A stretch of 64,000 nucleotides of DNA from a bacterium YEK0313 (GTDB taxonomy: Bacteria > Pseudomonadota > Alphaproteobacteria > Rhizobiales > Phreatobacteraceae), in the NCBI GenBank assembly GCA_000751295.2, contig CCMO02000001.1:5424951-5488950 (forward strand). The letters are read 5' to 3'. Under the pieces are notes generated by a model. The model saw only the letters and a program-made list of their open reading frames with translations, made no database searches and was not told where the DNA came from. The position numbers and the translations under genes were made by a program. This document shows positions 8,903 to 17,844 of the stretch, piece by piece (the first letter of the stretch is position 1; every line of letters starts with the position of its first letter).

Positions 8903-8933
8903 TTGCGACAGTTTTCCGACGCCTTGCGATAGT
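8903..8933 (+). promoter_or_regulatory. Candidate AraC/PchR-type direct-repeat operator
   Basis: TTGCGACAGT (8903-8912) and TTGCGATAGT (8924-8933) differ at one base and start 21 bp apart, two helical turns on the same face. AraC-family proteins bind such direct repeats. The pair lies 66 bp before the TonB receptor start and just after the regulator gene, so it is a good candidate activation site. Confidence 0.5.
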
Positions 8934-8999
8934 CTCCGCTGTGGCGGCCTCCGCCGCTGCACCTGTATTGCTGCCCCGACGAATGGTGGGGCAGATTCC

Positions 9000-11159
9000 A
9001 TGCACAAGACTGGGCAATCGAGGGGCACGCGTCTTGCGCTCCTGTCGGGGACGGCGATCGTTCTGCTGATGACCGATCTCGTGGCGGCACGGCGCGCGTC
9101 CGCCCAGCAGGTCGAGCAGCTCGACGAGATCACCGTCACCGCGACGCGGCGGCCGCAGGCCGACGCCACCTTGCCGATCGCCACCACCATCCTGACGCCG
9201 GAGCAGCTTCCGTCATCGGCCGTTCAGCCGCTCGCCGACATTGCACGCCAGTCGCCCGGCACCGCCTTCCAGGATTTCGGCCGGTTCGGCGAAAGCTACA
9301 TGACGATGCGCGGCATCGGCACCCTCGGGGTCGCGCTGAACACGCTCGACAACACGGTCGGCTTTTCCACCGACGGCGTACCGACGAGCCTCTCCGGCAT
9401 CGGCGCGCCGATGCTCGACATCGAGCGCATCGAGGTGCTGCGCGGGCCGCAGGGCACGACCTTCGGGCGCAACGCGCTGGGCGGCGCGATCAATGCCGTC
9501 ACCACGCCGGCGGATGGCCGGCGCGAGCTGCGGCTCGATGCCGAGGGCGGCACCAACGGCCACGGCTTCGTCCAGGGCACGGTCGGCGGCTGGATCAATC
9601 CCGGCACGCTCGCCGGGCGGGCCGTGGTGCGGCTGCAGAACTACAATGGCGACGTTCCCAACATCGTCACGGGCCTGCGCGAAGGCGCAGCACGCATCGG
9701 CGCCGCACGCGGCGCGCTGCGCTTCACGCCCGACGAGACGCTGACCATCGATCTCAGCGGCGCGTTCAGCGACGACCAGCGCAACAACCCGGCCTTCCTC
9801 CTCTACGAAGCGCCCGGCTACCCGGTCAGCGGCGCCGACATCCGGCCGATCAACCGCCGCCAGATCGCCAACGGCACGCTGCGCATCGCCAAGCAGTTCG
9901 ACACGGTCACGCTCACCTCGGTGACCAGCTACCAGGACATCCGTCTCGCCAATTACGGCGACTTCACCGACTCGCTGCTGTTCGGCCGGGCCACCGGCCT
10001 GCCGTCCTTCGTCTTCAACAATCCGGCGACGCAGAAGGTGCTGATCCAGGAGCGCGAGCGCATCTTCAACCAGGAACTGCGCCTCAACTCGCAGGCCGGC
10101 ACGCCGATCCAATGGGTCGTCGGCGTCAACTATTTCCGCTCCGACTTCTCCACCCACCGCGACATGTCGGTCGGCCCGATCTCGCCGACCCTCAACGGCA
10201 TCGTCGACAACCAGATCGTCAGCCAGACGATCGCCGCCTTCGGCGACGTCACCGTGCCGCTCGGCAACCGCTTCGAACTCTCCGGCGGGCTGCGCATCGC
10301 CCACGACAACCAGTCGATGAACGGCCGCTTCACCGGCAACGGCTCTCCGGGCACGGTGCCCGGCTTCGCCCAGCGCGCCAACGTCTCGGACACCTATGTC
10401 ACGGGCCGGCTCGCCCTGTCCTACCGCTGGACCGACCGGATCATGACCTATGCCTCGCTCGCCCGCGGCTATTCCTCCGGCGGCTTCGAGAAGACGTTCC
10501 AGTATTCGCCGCTCGGCATTCCGACCGTCGCCTTCCGGCCCGCGACCGTCTGGACTTATGAGGTCGGCGCCAAGGCCGAGATCGCGCCTGGCATCCGGAT
10601 CAACGCCGCACTCTTCTACAACGACGTCAGGGACGGTCAGCTCGCCAGCTTCGATCCCGCCACCTTCCTGCCCTTCATGGTCAACCAGAACTACCGCAGC
10701 TACGGCATCGAGGCCGGCATCTCCGCGCGCATCGCCGAGGGCCTCGAGCTCACCGCCGGCGGCGCCCTGATCAAGTCCCAGATCACCCGCGGCCCGCTGC
10801 CCGCGATCGTCGGCAACGAGGTCCCCCAGGTCCCCTCGGTCACCGCCAATCTCGGCCTCTCCTACCGCACCTCGGTGGCAGCCCTCGGCATGCCCGGCGA
10901 ACTGGTCGCCCGGGCCGAATACCAGTTCGTCGGCGCCCGCTATTCGGACATATCGAACACGCCGAAAATGGCCGCCTACCACATGGTCAACGGCCGCCTC
11001 GGCTGGGAGCGGGACAATGTCAGCGTCTACGTCTTCGCCCGCAACCTGCTGGACCAGCGTCCGCTGTCCTATGCCTTCACCTACGCGCCGGGCGCCACCG
11101 CCACCTACATCAGCGGCAACGGCCGCATCATCGGCCTCGGCACGTCCATCAAGTGGTGA
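9000..11159 (+). CDS. TonB-dependent siderophore receptor
   Basis: 719 residues. The signal peptide ends near RRASAQ (about residue 37) and the TonB box EQLDEITVTATRR follows at once. The plug domain shows the conserved patterns SPGTAFQDFGRFGESYMTMRGIG and IERIEVLRGPQGTTFGRNALGGAIN. The rest is a 22-strand barrel with the usual end (NLLDQRPLSYAF...GLGTSIKW). It imports a ferric siderophore across the outer membrane using TonB energy. The AraC-type regulator upstream and the reductase/ABC pair downstream (49 bp gap) make iron-siderophore uptake the likely role. The barrel resembles the FecA/FyuA group with an EITVTA start, but the ligand cannot be told. Confidence 0.93.
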   Translation: MHKTGQSRGTRLALLSGTAIVLLMTDLVAARRASAQQVEQLDEITVTATRRPQADATLPIATTILTPEQLPSSAVQPLADIARQSPGTAFQDFGRFGESYMTMRGIGTLGVALNTLDNTVGFSTDGVPTSLSGIGAPMLDIERIEVLRGPQGTTFGRNALGGAINAVTTPADGRRELRLDAEGGTNGHGFVQGTVGGWINPGTLAGRAVVRLQNYNGDVPNIVTGLREGAARIGAARGALRFTPDETLTIDLSGAFSDDQRNNPAFLLYEAPGYPVSGADIRPINRRQIANGTLRIAKQFDTVTLTSVTSYQDIRLANYGDFTDSLLFGRATGLPSFVFNNPATQKVLIQERERIFNQELRLNSQAGTPIQWVVGVNYFRSDFSTHRDMSVGPISPTLNGIVDNQIVSQTIAAFGDVTVPLGNRFELSGGLRIAHDNQSMNGRFTGNGSPGTVPGFAQRANVSDTYVTGRLALSYRWTDRIMTYASLARGYSSGGFEKTFQYSPLGIPTVAFRPATVWTYEVGAKAEIAPGIRINAALFYNDVRDGQLASFDPATFLPFMVNQNYRSYGIEAGISARIAEGLELTAGGALIKSQITRGPLPAIVGNEVPQVPSVTANLGLSYRTSVAALGMPGELVARAEYQFVGARYSDISNTPKMAAYHMVNGRLGWERDNVSVYVFARNLLDQRPLSYAFTYAPGATATYISGNGRIIGLGTSIKW

Positions 11160-11208
11160 GGCCGGCCATGCCGCGGCGCTCCGCGGCTGAACCGGAACGG
11201 GGACGGCA

Positions 11209-13809
11209 GTGGGACGCGGCTTCCAGAACGCGATGCTGAAGGCCTTCGGGGCCACCGATCATGTCATGACGGTGGTCTGGGTCAGGGACATCACGCCAGG
11301 CTTCCGGCGCGTGCGCGTGCATGCGCCGACCATGATCGACGGGCGCGAGACGCCGACGGCGAGCTGGATCCGGCTCTGGGCGCCGGATCCGGACATTGCC
11401 GGCAAGGTGCACCAGCGCGGCTACACGCTCGTCGATCCCGATCCGGCGACCGGCGAGGTCAGCTTCGATTTCGTCCTGCACCAGCCGGCCGGCCCGGCGG
11501 CCACCTGGGCCATCGAGGCGAAGCCGGGCGACACCATCACGGCGTCCTATTTTTCCTTCACCAGGTTCGAGCTTCCCGATCCCGAACCCGAAGGCTACCT
11601 GCTCCTCGGCGATCCCGCGGCGGTCCCGGCGATCAACGCCATCCTGGCGGCGCTGCCGCCCGAGGCGGAGGTGCTGGTCCTGCTGCAGGCGCTGGCGCCC
11701 GGCGACGAGACCATTCCGGTGGCGAGCCACCCCGGCGCGACCGTGCGCTGGGTCGGCGGCGACGGCGGCCCGCCCCAGGGCGCCCTCGCCGCGGCGATCC
11801 CCGACCGCGACTGGTCGAACTGGCACGCCTGGCTGGCGGCCGAATCGACCACCGTGAAGGAGGTTCGCGCCTGCCTCACACAGCGGCACGGCTTTCCGGC
11901 CTCCGACATCAAGCATCGCGCCTACTGGATCCGCGGCAAGGCCATGCGCCTGCGCAAGGACCATGCCGACGCCGCGGCTGCGCCGGAGGACGAGACGGCG
12001 ATGCCGCAGCCGCTCGCCCCACCGCCCGCCGCGCAGGCGCCGGCAGCGGTCACCGCTCAAGCATCGCCGCGTGGCCGTTGGCGCTCGCAGGGCGGCGAGG
12101 ACCTCCTCAAGGCCGTGCGCTGGAAGCTCCGGATCGCCGGCACCGTCCAGGCCTTCGTGACGCTGATTCAGCTTGCCCCCTTGGTGCTGCTCGCCGAGAT
12201 CGGCCGGCTGCTGCTCGCCGGCCAGGGCACCTGGGAGGCGGTGCGCCCCGCGATCGTCCTGGCCCTTTTGCTTTTCGGCGCCGGAGCCACCCTGTCCGCC
12301 GCCCTGATGCTCTGGCTGCACATAGTCGATGCACGCTTCGGCCGCGACCTCCGCCTTGCGGTCGTCGCCAAGCTCGCGCGCCTGCCGCTCGGCTGGTTTA
12401 CCGACCGCAACGCCGCCGCCGTCCGCCAGGCCGTGCAGGAGGATGCTCAGCGCCTGCACTATCTGGTCACCCACGCCGTGCCGGACGCGGTCGCCGGAGC
12501 GGTCGCTCCGCTCGCGGTGCTCGTCTATCTCTTCACCGTCGATGCCGGCCTTGCCGGCCTGCTGTTCCTGCCGCTCGTCGCCTTCGTCGTCTTTTTCAGC
12601 CTGATGCTGCGCGGCAGTGGCGACAGCCTCGCCAAGGTCGCGGACTGGACCAGGAAGGCGAATGCCGCCGCGACCGCCTTCGTCGAGGCTCTGCCGGTCG
12701 TCCGCGTCTTCGGCGGCGACGGCCGCGACCTCCATGGCGTGCTCGACGGCCAGGCGCGCTTCCTCAACGACTGGCAGCGCCCGATGGTCGGCCGCAAGGT
12801 GCTCGCCCAGCTCGCCATCCAGCCGCCGACCTTCCTCCTGGTCATTCTCGCCGGCGGGCTCTGGCGCATCTCCGCCGGCGGCATGGCACCCGGCGACCTC
12901 CTGCCCTTCCTGTTCCTCGGCACCGCCTTCGGCAGCCAGATCATGGCCATCGGCTATGGGCTCGTGCCGGTGCGGGAAGCGCGCGGCGCAGCACGTCGCA
13001 TCGGCATTCTCCTGGAAGAGGCCGAGCTCGACCACAGCCGCGCGACGGGCGGCGTGCCCTCCGGCCCCGTCGGGCTCGCGATCCGCGACGTCACCTTCGG
13101 CTATCGTCCGCGCCGACCGGTTCTCCACGGCGTCACGCTCGACCTCGAACCGGGAACGCTGACGGCGCTGGTCGGACCCAGCGGCGCCGGCAAGTCGACA
13201 CTCGCCGCCTTGCCCGGGCGTTTCCATGACGTGACCGGCGGCGCCATTTCGCTCACGGTCGGCGATGTCGCGATCGACATTCGCGAGCTGCGGCCCGAGG
13301 CGCTCCAGCGCAGCGTCGGCTTCGTCTTCCAGGACGTACGGCTGATCCGCGGCACCATCCGCGACAACATTGCGCTCGCACGGCCAGGGGCGAGCGATGC
13401 CGAGATCGAGGCGGCCGCACGCGCCGCGCGCATCCATGACCGCATCCTCGCCCTGCCGCGCGGCTATGCCAGCCGCGTCGGCGAGGACGCGCGGCTCTCC
13501 GGCGGCGAGGCCCAACGGCTTTCGATCGCCCGCGCGCTTCTCGCCGACCCGCCGGTGCTCGTTCTCGACGAGGCGACGGCCTTCGCGGATCCGGAATCGG
13601 AACATCTGGTGCAGGAAGCCCTGAGCGCCCTGGCGGGCCGGCGCACGGTCCTGGTCGTCGCCCATCGCCTTCACACGGTCATGGCGGCCGACCAGATCGC
13701 CGTCATGCAGGCCGGGCGCATCGTCCAGCGCGGCCGGCACGCGGAACTGATGGCCGTGCCAGGCCTCTATCGCGACCTCTGGCGCGCAGGCGAAGGAGCG
13801 GCAGCATGA
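11209..13809 (+). CDS. Siderophore-interacting flavin reductase fused to ABC transporter (IrtA-like)
   Basis: 866 residues from GTG 11209; an in-frame ATG at 11233 is the alternative. Residues 1 to about 250 form a siderophore-interacting FAD/NAD(P)H reductase domain, with the FAD motif RGYT near 70, the barrel strand FDFVLH, and the C-terminal signature WLAAESTTVKEVRACL...AYWIRGKA. After a Pro/Ala-rich linker (about 260-285) comes an exporter-type membrane domain (about 300-600) and an ATPase with Walker A GPSGAGKST near 657, signature LSGGEAQRLS near 764 and Walker B VLVLDEATAF. This order is that of mycobacterial IrtA, which with IrtB imports and reduces ferri-siderophores despite its exporter fold. 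The stop overlaps the next start (ATGA). It probably acts at the inner membrane with the reductase domain in the cytoplasm. Confidence 0.9.
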   Translation: MGRGFQNAMLKAFGATDHVMTVVWVRDITPGFRRVRVHAPTMIDGRETPTASWIRLWAPDPDIAGKVHQRGYTLVDPDPATGEVSFDFVLHQPAGPAATWAIEAKPGDTITASYFSFTRFELPDPEPEGYLLLGDPAAVPAINAILAALPPEAEVLVLLQALAPGDETIPVASHPGATVRWVGGDGGPPQGALAAAIPDRDWSNWHAWLAAESTTVKEVRACLTQRHGFPASDIKHRAYWIRGKAMRLRKDHADAAAAPEDETAMPQPLAPPPAAQAPAAVTAQASPRGRWRSQGGEDLLKAVRWKLRIAGTVQAFVTLIQLAPLVLLAEIGRLLLAGQGTWEAVRPAIVLALLLFGAGATLSAALMLWLHIVDARFGRDLRLAVVAKLARLPLGWFTDRNAAAVRQAVQEDAQRLHYLVTHAVPDAVAGAVAPLAVLVYLFTVDAGLAGLLFLPLVAFVVFFSLMLRGSGDSLAKVADWTRKANAAATAFVEALPVVRVFGGDGRDLHGVLDGQARFLNDWQRPMVGRKVLAQLAIQPPTFLLVILAGGLWRISAGGMAPGDLLPFLFLGTAFGSQIMAIGYGLVPVREARGAARRIGILLEEAELDHSRATGGVPSGPVGLAIRDVTFGYRPRRPVLHGVTLDLEPGTLTALVGPSGAGKSTLAALPGRFHDVTGGAISLTVGDVAIDIRELRPEALQRSVGFVFQDVRLIRGTIRDNIALARPGASDAEIEAAARAARIHDRILALPRGYASRVGEDARLSGGEAQRLSIARALLADPPVLVLDEATAFADPESEHLVQEALSALAGRRTVLVVAHRLHTVMAADQIAVMQAGRIVQRGRHAELMAVPGLYRDLWRAGEGAAA

Positions 13810-15533
13810 GCGCCCACGTCCCTCAGGCCGCCCGGCGGCACATTCCGGTCTGGGTCGCGCTGATCCTCGCCGCCGCCGCGATGCGCGCCGCCGCCGCGCT
13901 CCTGCTGGTGCCGCTGCTGTCGGCGCTCTTTGCCGCAGGGCCCGGCGCTGCGCTGCCCTGGCTCGCCGCCCTGGCCGATGCCGTCGCCCTGGGCTGGCTC
14001 GCCGAATGGGCGCTGGTGCGCCGGGCCTTCGACCTCGGCTTCGCGACGGCAATAGCGACGAACCGCCGCCTGGTGGACCGGCTCCTTGCGGTCCCGATCG
14101 GCTGGCTCAGCGCCGGCCGGCGGACGGAGGCCCAGCGTGCCCTTGCCGGAACGGTGCCCGACCTCTTCCCCGCCTTCGTCAATCTCGGCGGCCAGATCGG
14201 CATCGCGCTGGTCCTGCCGGTCATGATCGGCCTCGGACTGCTCGCCGTCGCCTGGCCGCTCGGCATTCTCGCGCTGGCCGCCGCGCCGCTGCTCGCCGGA
14301 GCGCTGGCCGGCGAGCGACGGCTGATGCGCCAGGCCGAGAAGGACTTTGCCGCGGCCTCCGCGGAGGCGGCGGCCCGCACGGACGAATTCGCCCAGGCTC
14401 AGGCCGTGCTGCGCGCTGCCGGCCGCACCGGCACCGCAGGCACCCCGCTCGGCGCGGCGATCGAGGCGCAGCGACGCTCGGGCATCCGCACCGTCTGGCT
14501 CGCCCTGCCCGGCACGCTCGTCTTCTCCGTGACCATGCAGGCCGTGCTTGCTGCCATGGTGGCCGCGCTGGCCTGGATGTTCACGACAGGCCGCACCGAT
14601 GCCGCGGCGACCGTCGCGCTGATGGCCGTCATCGTCCGCTATCTCGAACCGTTCAACGTGCTGTCCGACCTCTTCCCGGCGATCGAAACCGCGCGCGGAG
14701 CCGTCGAACGCACGGGCGCGATGCTCGACGCGCCGATCCTGCCGCAGGCCGGGCAGGACGCCGTGCCGGAAGCGCCCTCGGTCGCGTTCCGCAGCGTCGG
14801 CTTTTCGCCCGACGGCCAGACCGTTCTCGACGGCATCTCCTTCACCGTGCCGGCCGGCACGACCACGGCCATTGTCGGGCCCTCGGGAGCGGGCAAGAGC
14901 ACGATCCTGTCGCTGGTCGCCCGCTTCCATGACGCCGATCGCGGCACGGTGAGCGTCGCCGGCCACGACGTGCGCGACTACCGGGCGCAGACCCTGATGG
15001 CGCAGCTCGCCATCGTGTTCCAGAACGTCCAGCTCTTCGAAGGCGGCATTGCCGACAATATCCGCATCGCCCGCCCGGGCGCGAGCGAGGCGGAATGGCG
15101 GGCCGCCGCCCGCGCCGCCGGCGTCGAGGAGATCGCCGCCCGGCTCGGCGGCTGGGATGCGCCGGTCGGCGAAGGCGGCAGCGCGCTGTCGGGCGGCGAG
15201 CGGCAGCGCGTCAGCATTGCGCGCGCGCTCCTGAAGGACGCGCCGATCCTGCTGCTGGACGAGGCGACCAGCGCGCTGGACACGGCCAACGAGGCGGCCG
15301 TCGCCGCGGCGCTGCGCCGCTTCGGCGCGCGCACCGTGCTGATCGTGGCGCACCGGCTGGACACCATCGCCCATGCCGACCAGATCGTCTTCATCGAGAA
15401 CGGCCGCGTGGTCGAGGCCGGGCCGCGCGACGCGCTGATCGCCGCCGGCGGCCGCTTTGCCGCCTATTGGCAGCACCGGCGCGCGGCCCGCGACTGGCGG
15501 CTGGGACCCGCGCTCGCTCCGGCGGCCTGCTGA
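13806..15533 (+). CDS. ABC transporter ATP-binding/permease, IrtB-like partner
   Basis: 575 residues in a half-transporter layout: six membrane helices over about 1-310 and an ATPase with Walker A GPSGAGKST near 358, signature LSGGERQRVS near 462, Walker B ILLLDEATSALD near 485 and H-loop VAHRLDTI. It starts in a 4-base ATGA overlap with the reductase-ABC fusion, so the two proteins are expected to form one heterodimer. By analogy with IrtAB the pair would move ferri-siderophore inward, with iron released by the fused flavin domain. Both ATP sites look intact: signature and Walker motifs are canonical in this subunit and only slightly altered (LSGGEAQ) in the partner. Confidence 0.9.
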   Translation: MSAHVPQAARRHIPVWVALILAAAAMRAAAALLLVPLLSALFAAGPGAALPWLAALADAVALGWLAEWALVRRAFDLGFATAIATNRRLVDRLLAVPIGWLSAGRRTEAQRALAGTVPDLFPAFVNLGGQIGIALVLPVMIGLGLLAVAWPLGILALAAAPLLAGALAGERRLMRQAEKDFAAASAEAAARTDEFAQAQAVLRAAGRTGTAGTPLGAAIEAQRRSGIRTVWLALPGTLVFSVTMQAVLAAMVAALAWMFTTGRTDAAATVALMAVIVRYLEPFNVLSDLFPAIETARGAVERTGAMLDAPILPQAGQDAVPEAPSVAFRSVGFSPDGQTVLDGISFTVPAGTTTAIVGPSGAGKSTILSLVARFHDADRGTVSVAGHDVRDYRAQTLMAQLAIVFQNVQLFEGGIADNIRIARPGASEAEWRAAARAAGVEEIAARLGGWDAPVGEGGSALSGGERQRVSIARALLKDAPILLLDEATSALDTANEAAVAAALRRFGARTVLIVAHRLDTIAHADQIVFIENGRVVEAGPRDALIAAGGRFAAYWQHRRAARDWRLGPALAPAAC

Positions 15534-15661
15534 GGCGGCCGGCCGGCTTCGATCGCGCGGTCCCGCCGCGACTGGCTTCCGCTCAGCGCCTGCCTTCCGA
15601 AACGCCTCCACCTGAGTCATGCTTGCCGCCGGGCTTCAGCCATGATGACGGGGACTTGCGC

Positions 15662-16696
15662 ATGCCAGGATCTTCAAATCGCGGCGGATGGCCGCCGCGG
15701 TACACCATGACGGCGGGCGCTGCCATCAGCCGGCGGCGTTTCGCCGGCCTTGCCGCGGCTTCCGCTACCCTCCTCGCCGCGCCCCGGATCGCCAGGGCCC
15801 AGGCCTATCCTGCCCGCCCGGTGCGCGCCATCGTCACATTCGCGCCCGGCGGCACGGTCGACGTCTATGCCCGCCTCGCCTGCCAGCATCTGTCGCAGAA
15901 GCTCGGCCAGCAATTCGTCGTCGAGAACGTCTCGGGCGCGACCGGCAATCGCGGCACCGCGCAGGCGGCGCGTGCGGCCGCCGACGGCTACACGCTGCTC
16001 TTCGCGCTCAGCACCCATGCGGTCAACGCGTCGATCTTCAGCAACCTGCCCTATGACCCGGTCGCCGACTTCGTGCCGGTCAACCTGTCTGTCTCCTCGA
16101 CCCACGTGGTTTCGGTCCCGCCCTCCCATGTCGCGCGCAACGCCCGGGAATTCGTCGCCGACCTGAAGGCGAAACCCAACCAGAACTACGCCCATGGCGG
16201 GCTCGGCACGCAGGGCCACCTGCTCGCCGAACGGCTGAAAGTCACCCAGAATCTCGACTTCGTGGCGGTGACCTTTCCCGGCGCCGGCCCGGCGATCCAG
16301 GCCGTCGTCGCCAACCAGATCCCGAGCGCCTGGACCACCATGGCCTCCGCCGGGCCGATGATCGCCGGCGGCCGCCTCAAGGCGCTCGCCGTCACCGGCA
16401 AGGCCCGCTCGCCGCTGCTGCCGGAGGTGCCGACCATGATCGAGCAGGGCTTTCCCGAGATCGAGGGCGATACCTGGGTCGGCATCATGGCGCCATCCGG
16501 CACCCCCCACGACGTGGTCACGACGATCAACCGCGAGATCTCGCAGTTCCTGCAGGAGCCGGCGGCGCGGCGCCGGCTCGCCGAGGTCGGCTTCGACGTG
16601 GTCGACAAGGGACCGGCCGATTTCGCGCAGATCCTGCGCGAGGAGATCGTCTTCTGGCGGAAGGTGGTCGAGGAGACCAAGGTCAGGATCGAATGA
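15662..16696 (+). CDS. Bug-family tripartite tricarboxylate transporter substrate-binding protein
   Basis: About 344 residues from ATG 15662, or 329 from ATG 15707. Near the start is a twin-arginine type signal, SRRRFAGLAAASATLL, cut after ARAQA. The mature part begins YPARPVRAIVTFAPGGTVDV, the classical Bug/TctC opening, followed by ENVSGATGNRGT and later LPEVPTMIEQGFPEIEGDTWVGIMAP, the second family signature. It is a periplasmic binding protein that captures small carboxylates or related compounds. No TctA/TctB membrane genes are nearby, which is usual for the many orphan Bug proteins of proteobacteria. It follows the siderophore operon after about 130 bp but shows no functional link with it. 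Confidence 0.9.
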   Translation: MPGSSNRGGWPPRYTMTAGAAISRRRFAGLAAASATLLAAPRIARAQAYPARPVRAIVTFAPGGTVDVYARLACQHLSQKLGQQFVVENVSGATGNRGTAQAARAAADGYTLLFALSTHAVNASIFSNLPYDPVADFVPVNLSVSSTHVVSVPPSHVARNAREFVADLKAKPNQNYAHGGLGTQGHLLAERLKVTQNLDFVAVTFPGAGPAIQAVVANQIPSAWTTMASAGPMIAGGRLKALAVTGKARSPLLPEVPTMIEQGFPEIEGDTWVGIMAPSGTPHDVVTTINREISQFLQEPAARRRLAEVGFDVVDKGPADFAQILREEIVFWRKVVEETKVRIE

Positions 16697-16706
16697 CCGC
16701 GCACCG

Positions 16707-16731
16707 CCGGGCGCTGGCGACACCCGCCCGG
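16707..16731. terminator. Possible bidirectional hairpin between convergent genes
   Basis: CCGGGCG (16707-16713) and CGCCCGG (16725-16731) form a 7-bp stem with an 11-base loop, between the Bug protein stop and the stop of the convergent DUF4287 gene. There is no T-run, so terminator function is uncertain. Confidence 0.3.
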
Positions 16732-16944
16732 TCAGGCCCCGCTTTTCGCCTTGTGATAGGCGACCAGCGCATTGGCGTGGCCATGGCCGAGTCCGTGCTC
16801 GGACTTGAGCGCAGCCACCGCCTCCATGTGCTTCTTGTCCTTCATGCCGTCGAGCAGCGACAGCCAGTGGCTGATTGGCTGCCCGTAGGTCTTCTCGATG
16901 GACGGAAAATAGGAAGCCGGGCCTTTGACTTTGGCATCGGGCAT
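16732..16944 (-). CDS. DUF4287 domain-containing small protein
   Basis: 70 residues from ATG 16944. The whole protein is one DUF4287-like domain: SYFPSIEKTYGQPISHWL near the start, followed by KHMEAVAALKSEHGLGHGHANALVAYH. This pattern (IEktyGkpi..W.., k.eHglGhGhAnalv.y) is well conserved in short bacterial proteins of unknown role. It is highly charged, with no signal peptide or membrane segment, so it is cytoplasmic. It stands alone: the next minus-strand gene upstream ends at 17021, 77 bp away. Frame, length and ending fit the family. Confidence 0.85.
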   Translation of the reverse strand: MPDAKVKGPASYFPSIEKTYGQPISHWLSLLDGMKDKKHMEAVAALKSEHGLGHGHANALVAYHKAKSGA

Positions 16945-17020
16945 GACGCGTGTCCCCTGATCTGTCGCGGCTGACAGATAGGGCGCACGCCCGCAAAGAC
17001 CAGGGGGACGGCACGCAAGC

Positions 17021-17368
17021 CTATTGCGCGACGCCGGAGCGCGGCCGGTCGGTGGCATCGGCGCGCTCCGGCACATAGATCATCCGTCCGTCCGGCAGCC
17101 GGTAGGTGATGCCGGCGCGCACGCCACGCCCCTCGCCGATCTCGCCCGACGTCTCGTAGCGCGTCAGCTGCTCCGCCTCCCGCACCGTGATCCGCATGTC
17201 GCTGCGGCCGGGATTTTCCACCACGACCACGTCGGTTCTGGCGAATGGATTGAGCGGGTTGCGCACGATCACCACCATGAGGACCGCCACGACCACCAGG
17301 AAGACGTCGATGAGGTTGACGATCGAGATGATCGGATCGTCGGCCTCGCTGTCGTCGAGGAACCTCAT
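17021..17368 (-). CDS. DUF2149 domain-containing protein, ExbD-like partner
   Basis: 115 residues. A short cytoplasmic N-terminus (MRFLDDSEADDPIISIVNLID) leads into one transmembrane helix (VFLVVVAVLMVVIV, about 22-36). A periplasmic segment ending in GITYRLPDGRMIYVPE follows. The polar Asp just ahead of the helix and the single-helix layout recall ExbD/TolR/MotB-type stators. DUF2149 genes are found beside MotA/TolQ/ExbB genes and CobN-like genes in haem or tetrapyrrole uptake loci. Here the start overlaps the MotA/TolQ/ExbB gene by four bases. I infer that the two form a dedicated proton-driven motor for the TonB receptor or for the CobN-like protein of this operon. Confidence 0.85.
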   Translation of the reverse strand: MRFLDDSEADDPIISIVNLIDVFLVVVAVLMVVIVRNPLNPFARTDVVVVENPGRSDMRITVREAEQLTRYETSGEIGEGRGVRAGITYRLPDGRMIYVPERADATDRPRSGVAQ

Positions 17369-17844
17369 GGCCGCGCCTCCAGCGTGCGCTCGATGGCCCT
17401 GAGGTCCTCCAGGAGCCAGCGTCGCCTGATGGTCAGCACGAGATGGGTGATGGAGGCGCTGACCAGCGCCAGGATGACCGCCGAGAAGGCGACAACCAGG
17501 TTTTCGCCGACGGCGCTGGCATCGTTGGCGCTCAGCGCGAGCAGCGCCGGCCCCATCGGGATCATGGTGGCGACGAGGCCGAGCATGGGCGCGGCCCGCG
17601 AGACGATGCGCAGCCATTCCAGCCGCTTGAGGATCCAGAGCTCCATGTCGTCGCTCGACGCCCGGCTGGCCGTTTGGAATGCCGCGAGAGCCGGACGGTA
17701 GGTGCCGCGCCGGCGCTGCCACGCCTCGACGGCGAAGCCGCCGAGCATGCCGAAGGCATAGGCGAGCGACAGGAGGATGAGCACAAGCACGGGCAGGAGG
17801 AAGAGCCTGGCGAGCTCGAAAAGTCCGACTTCGATTCCGTTCAT
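17365..17844 (-). CDS. MotA/TolQ/ExbB proton channel family protein
   Basis: 159 residues. One hydrophobic helix is at the N-terminus (LFLLPVLVLILLSLAYAFGML). A cytoplasmic stretch with the family pattern LEWLRIVSRAAPMLGLVATMIPMGPALLAL follows, then a last helix pair (NLVVAFSAVILALVSASITHLVL). The GLxATxIPMGPAL block is the ExbB/TolQ proton-channel signature. It starts in a 4-base overlap with the CobN-like gene and ends in one with the DUF2149 gene, so all are in one transcript. It likely supplies proton-motive energy for a periplasmic step in tetrapyrrole or metal uptake. It is shorter than ExbB of the housekeeping TonB system (about 240 residues), in keeping with the CobN-linked subgroup. 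Confidence 0.9.
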   Translation of the reverse strand: MNGIEVGLFELARLFLLPVLVLILLSLAYAFGMLGGFAVEAWQRRRGTYRPALAAFQTASRASSDDMELWILKRLEWLRIVSRAAPMLGLVATMIPMGPALLALSANDASAVGENLVVAFSAVILALVSASITHLVLTIRRRWLLEDLRAIERTLEARP

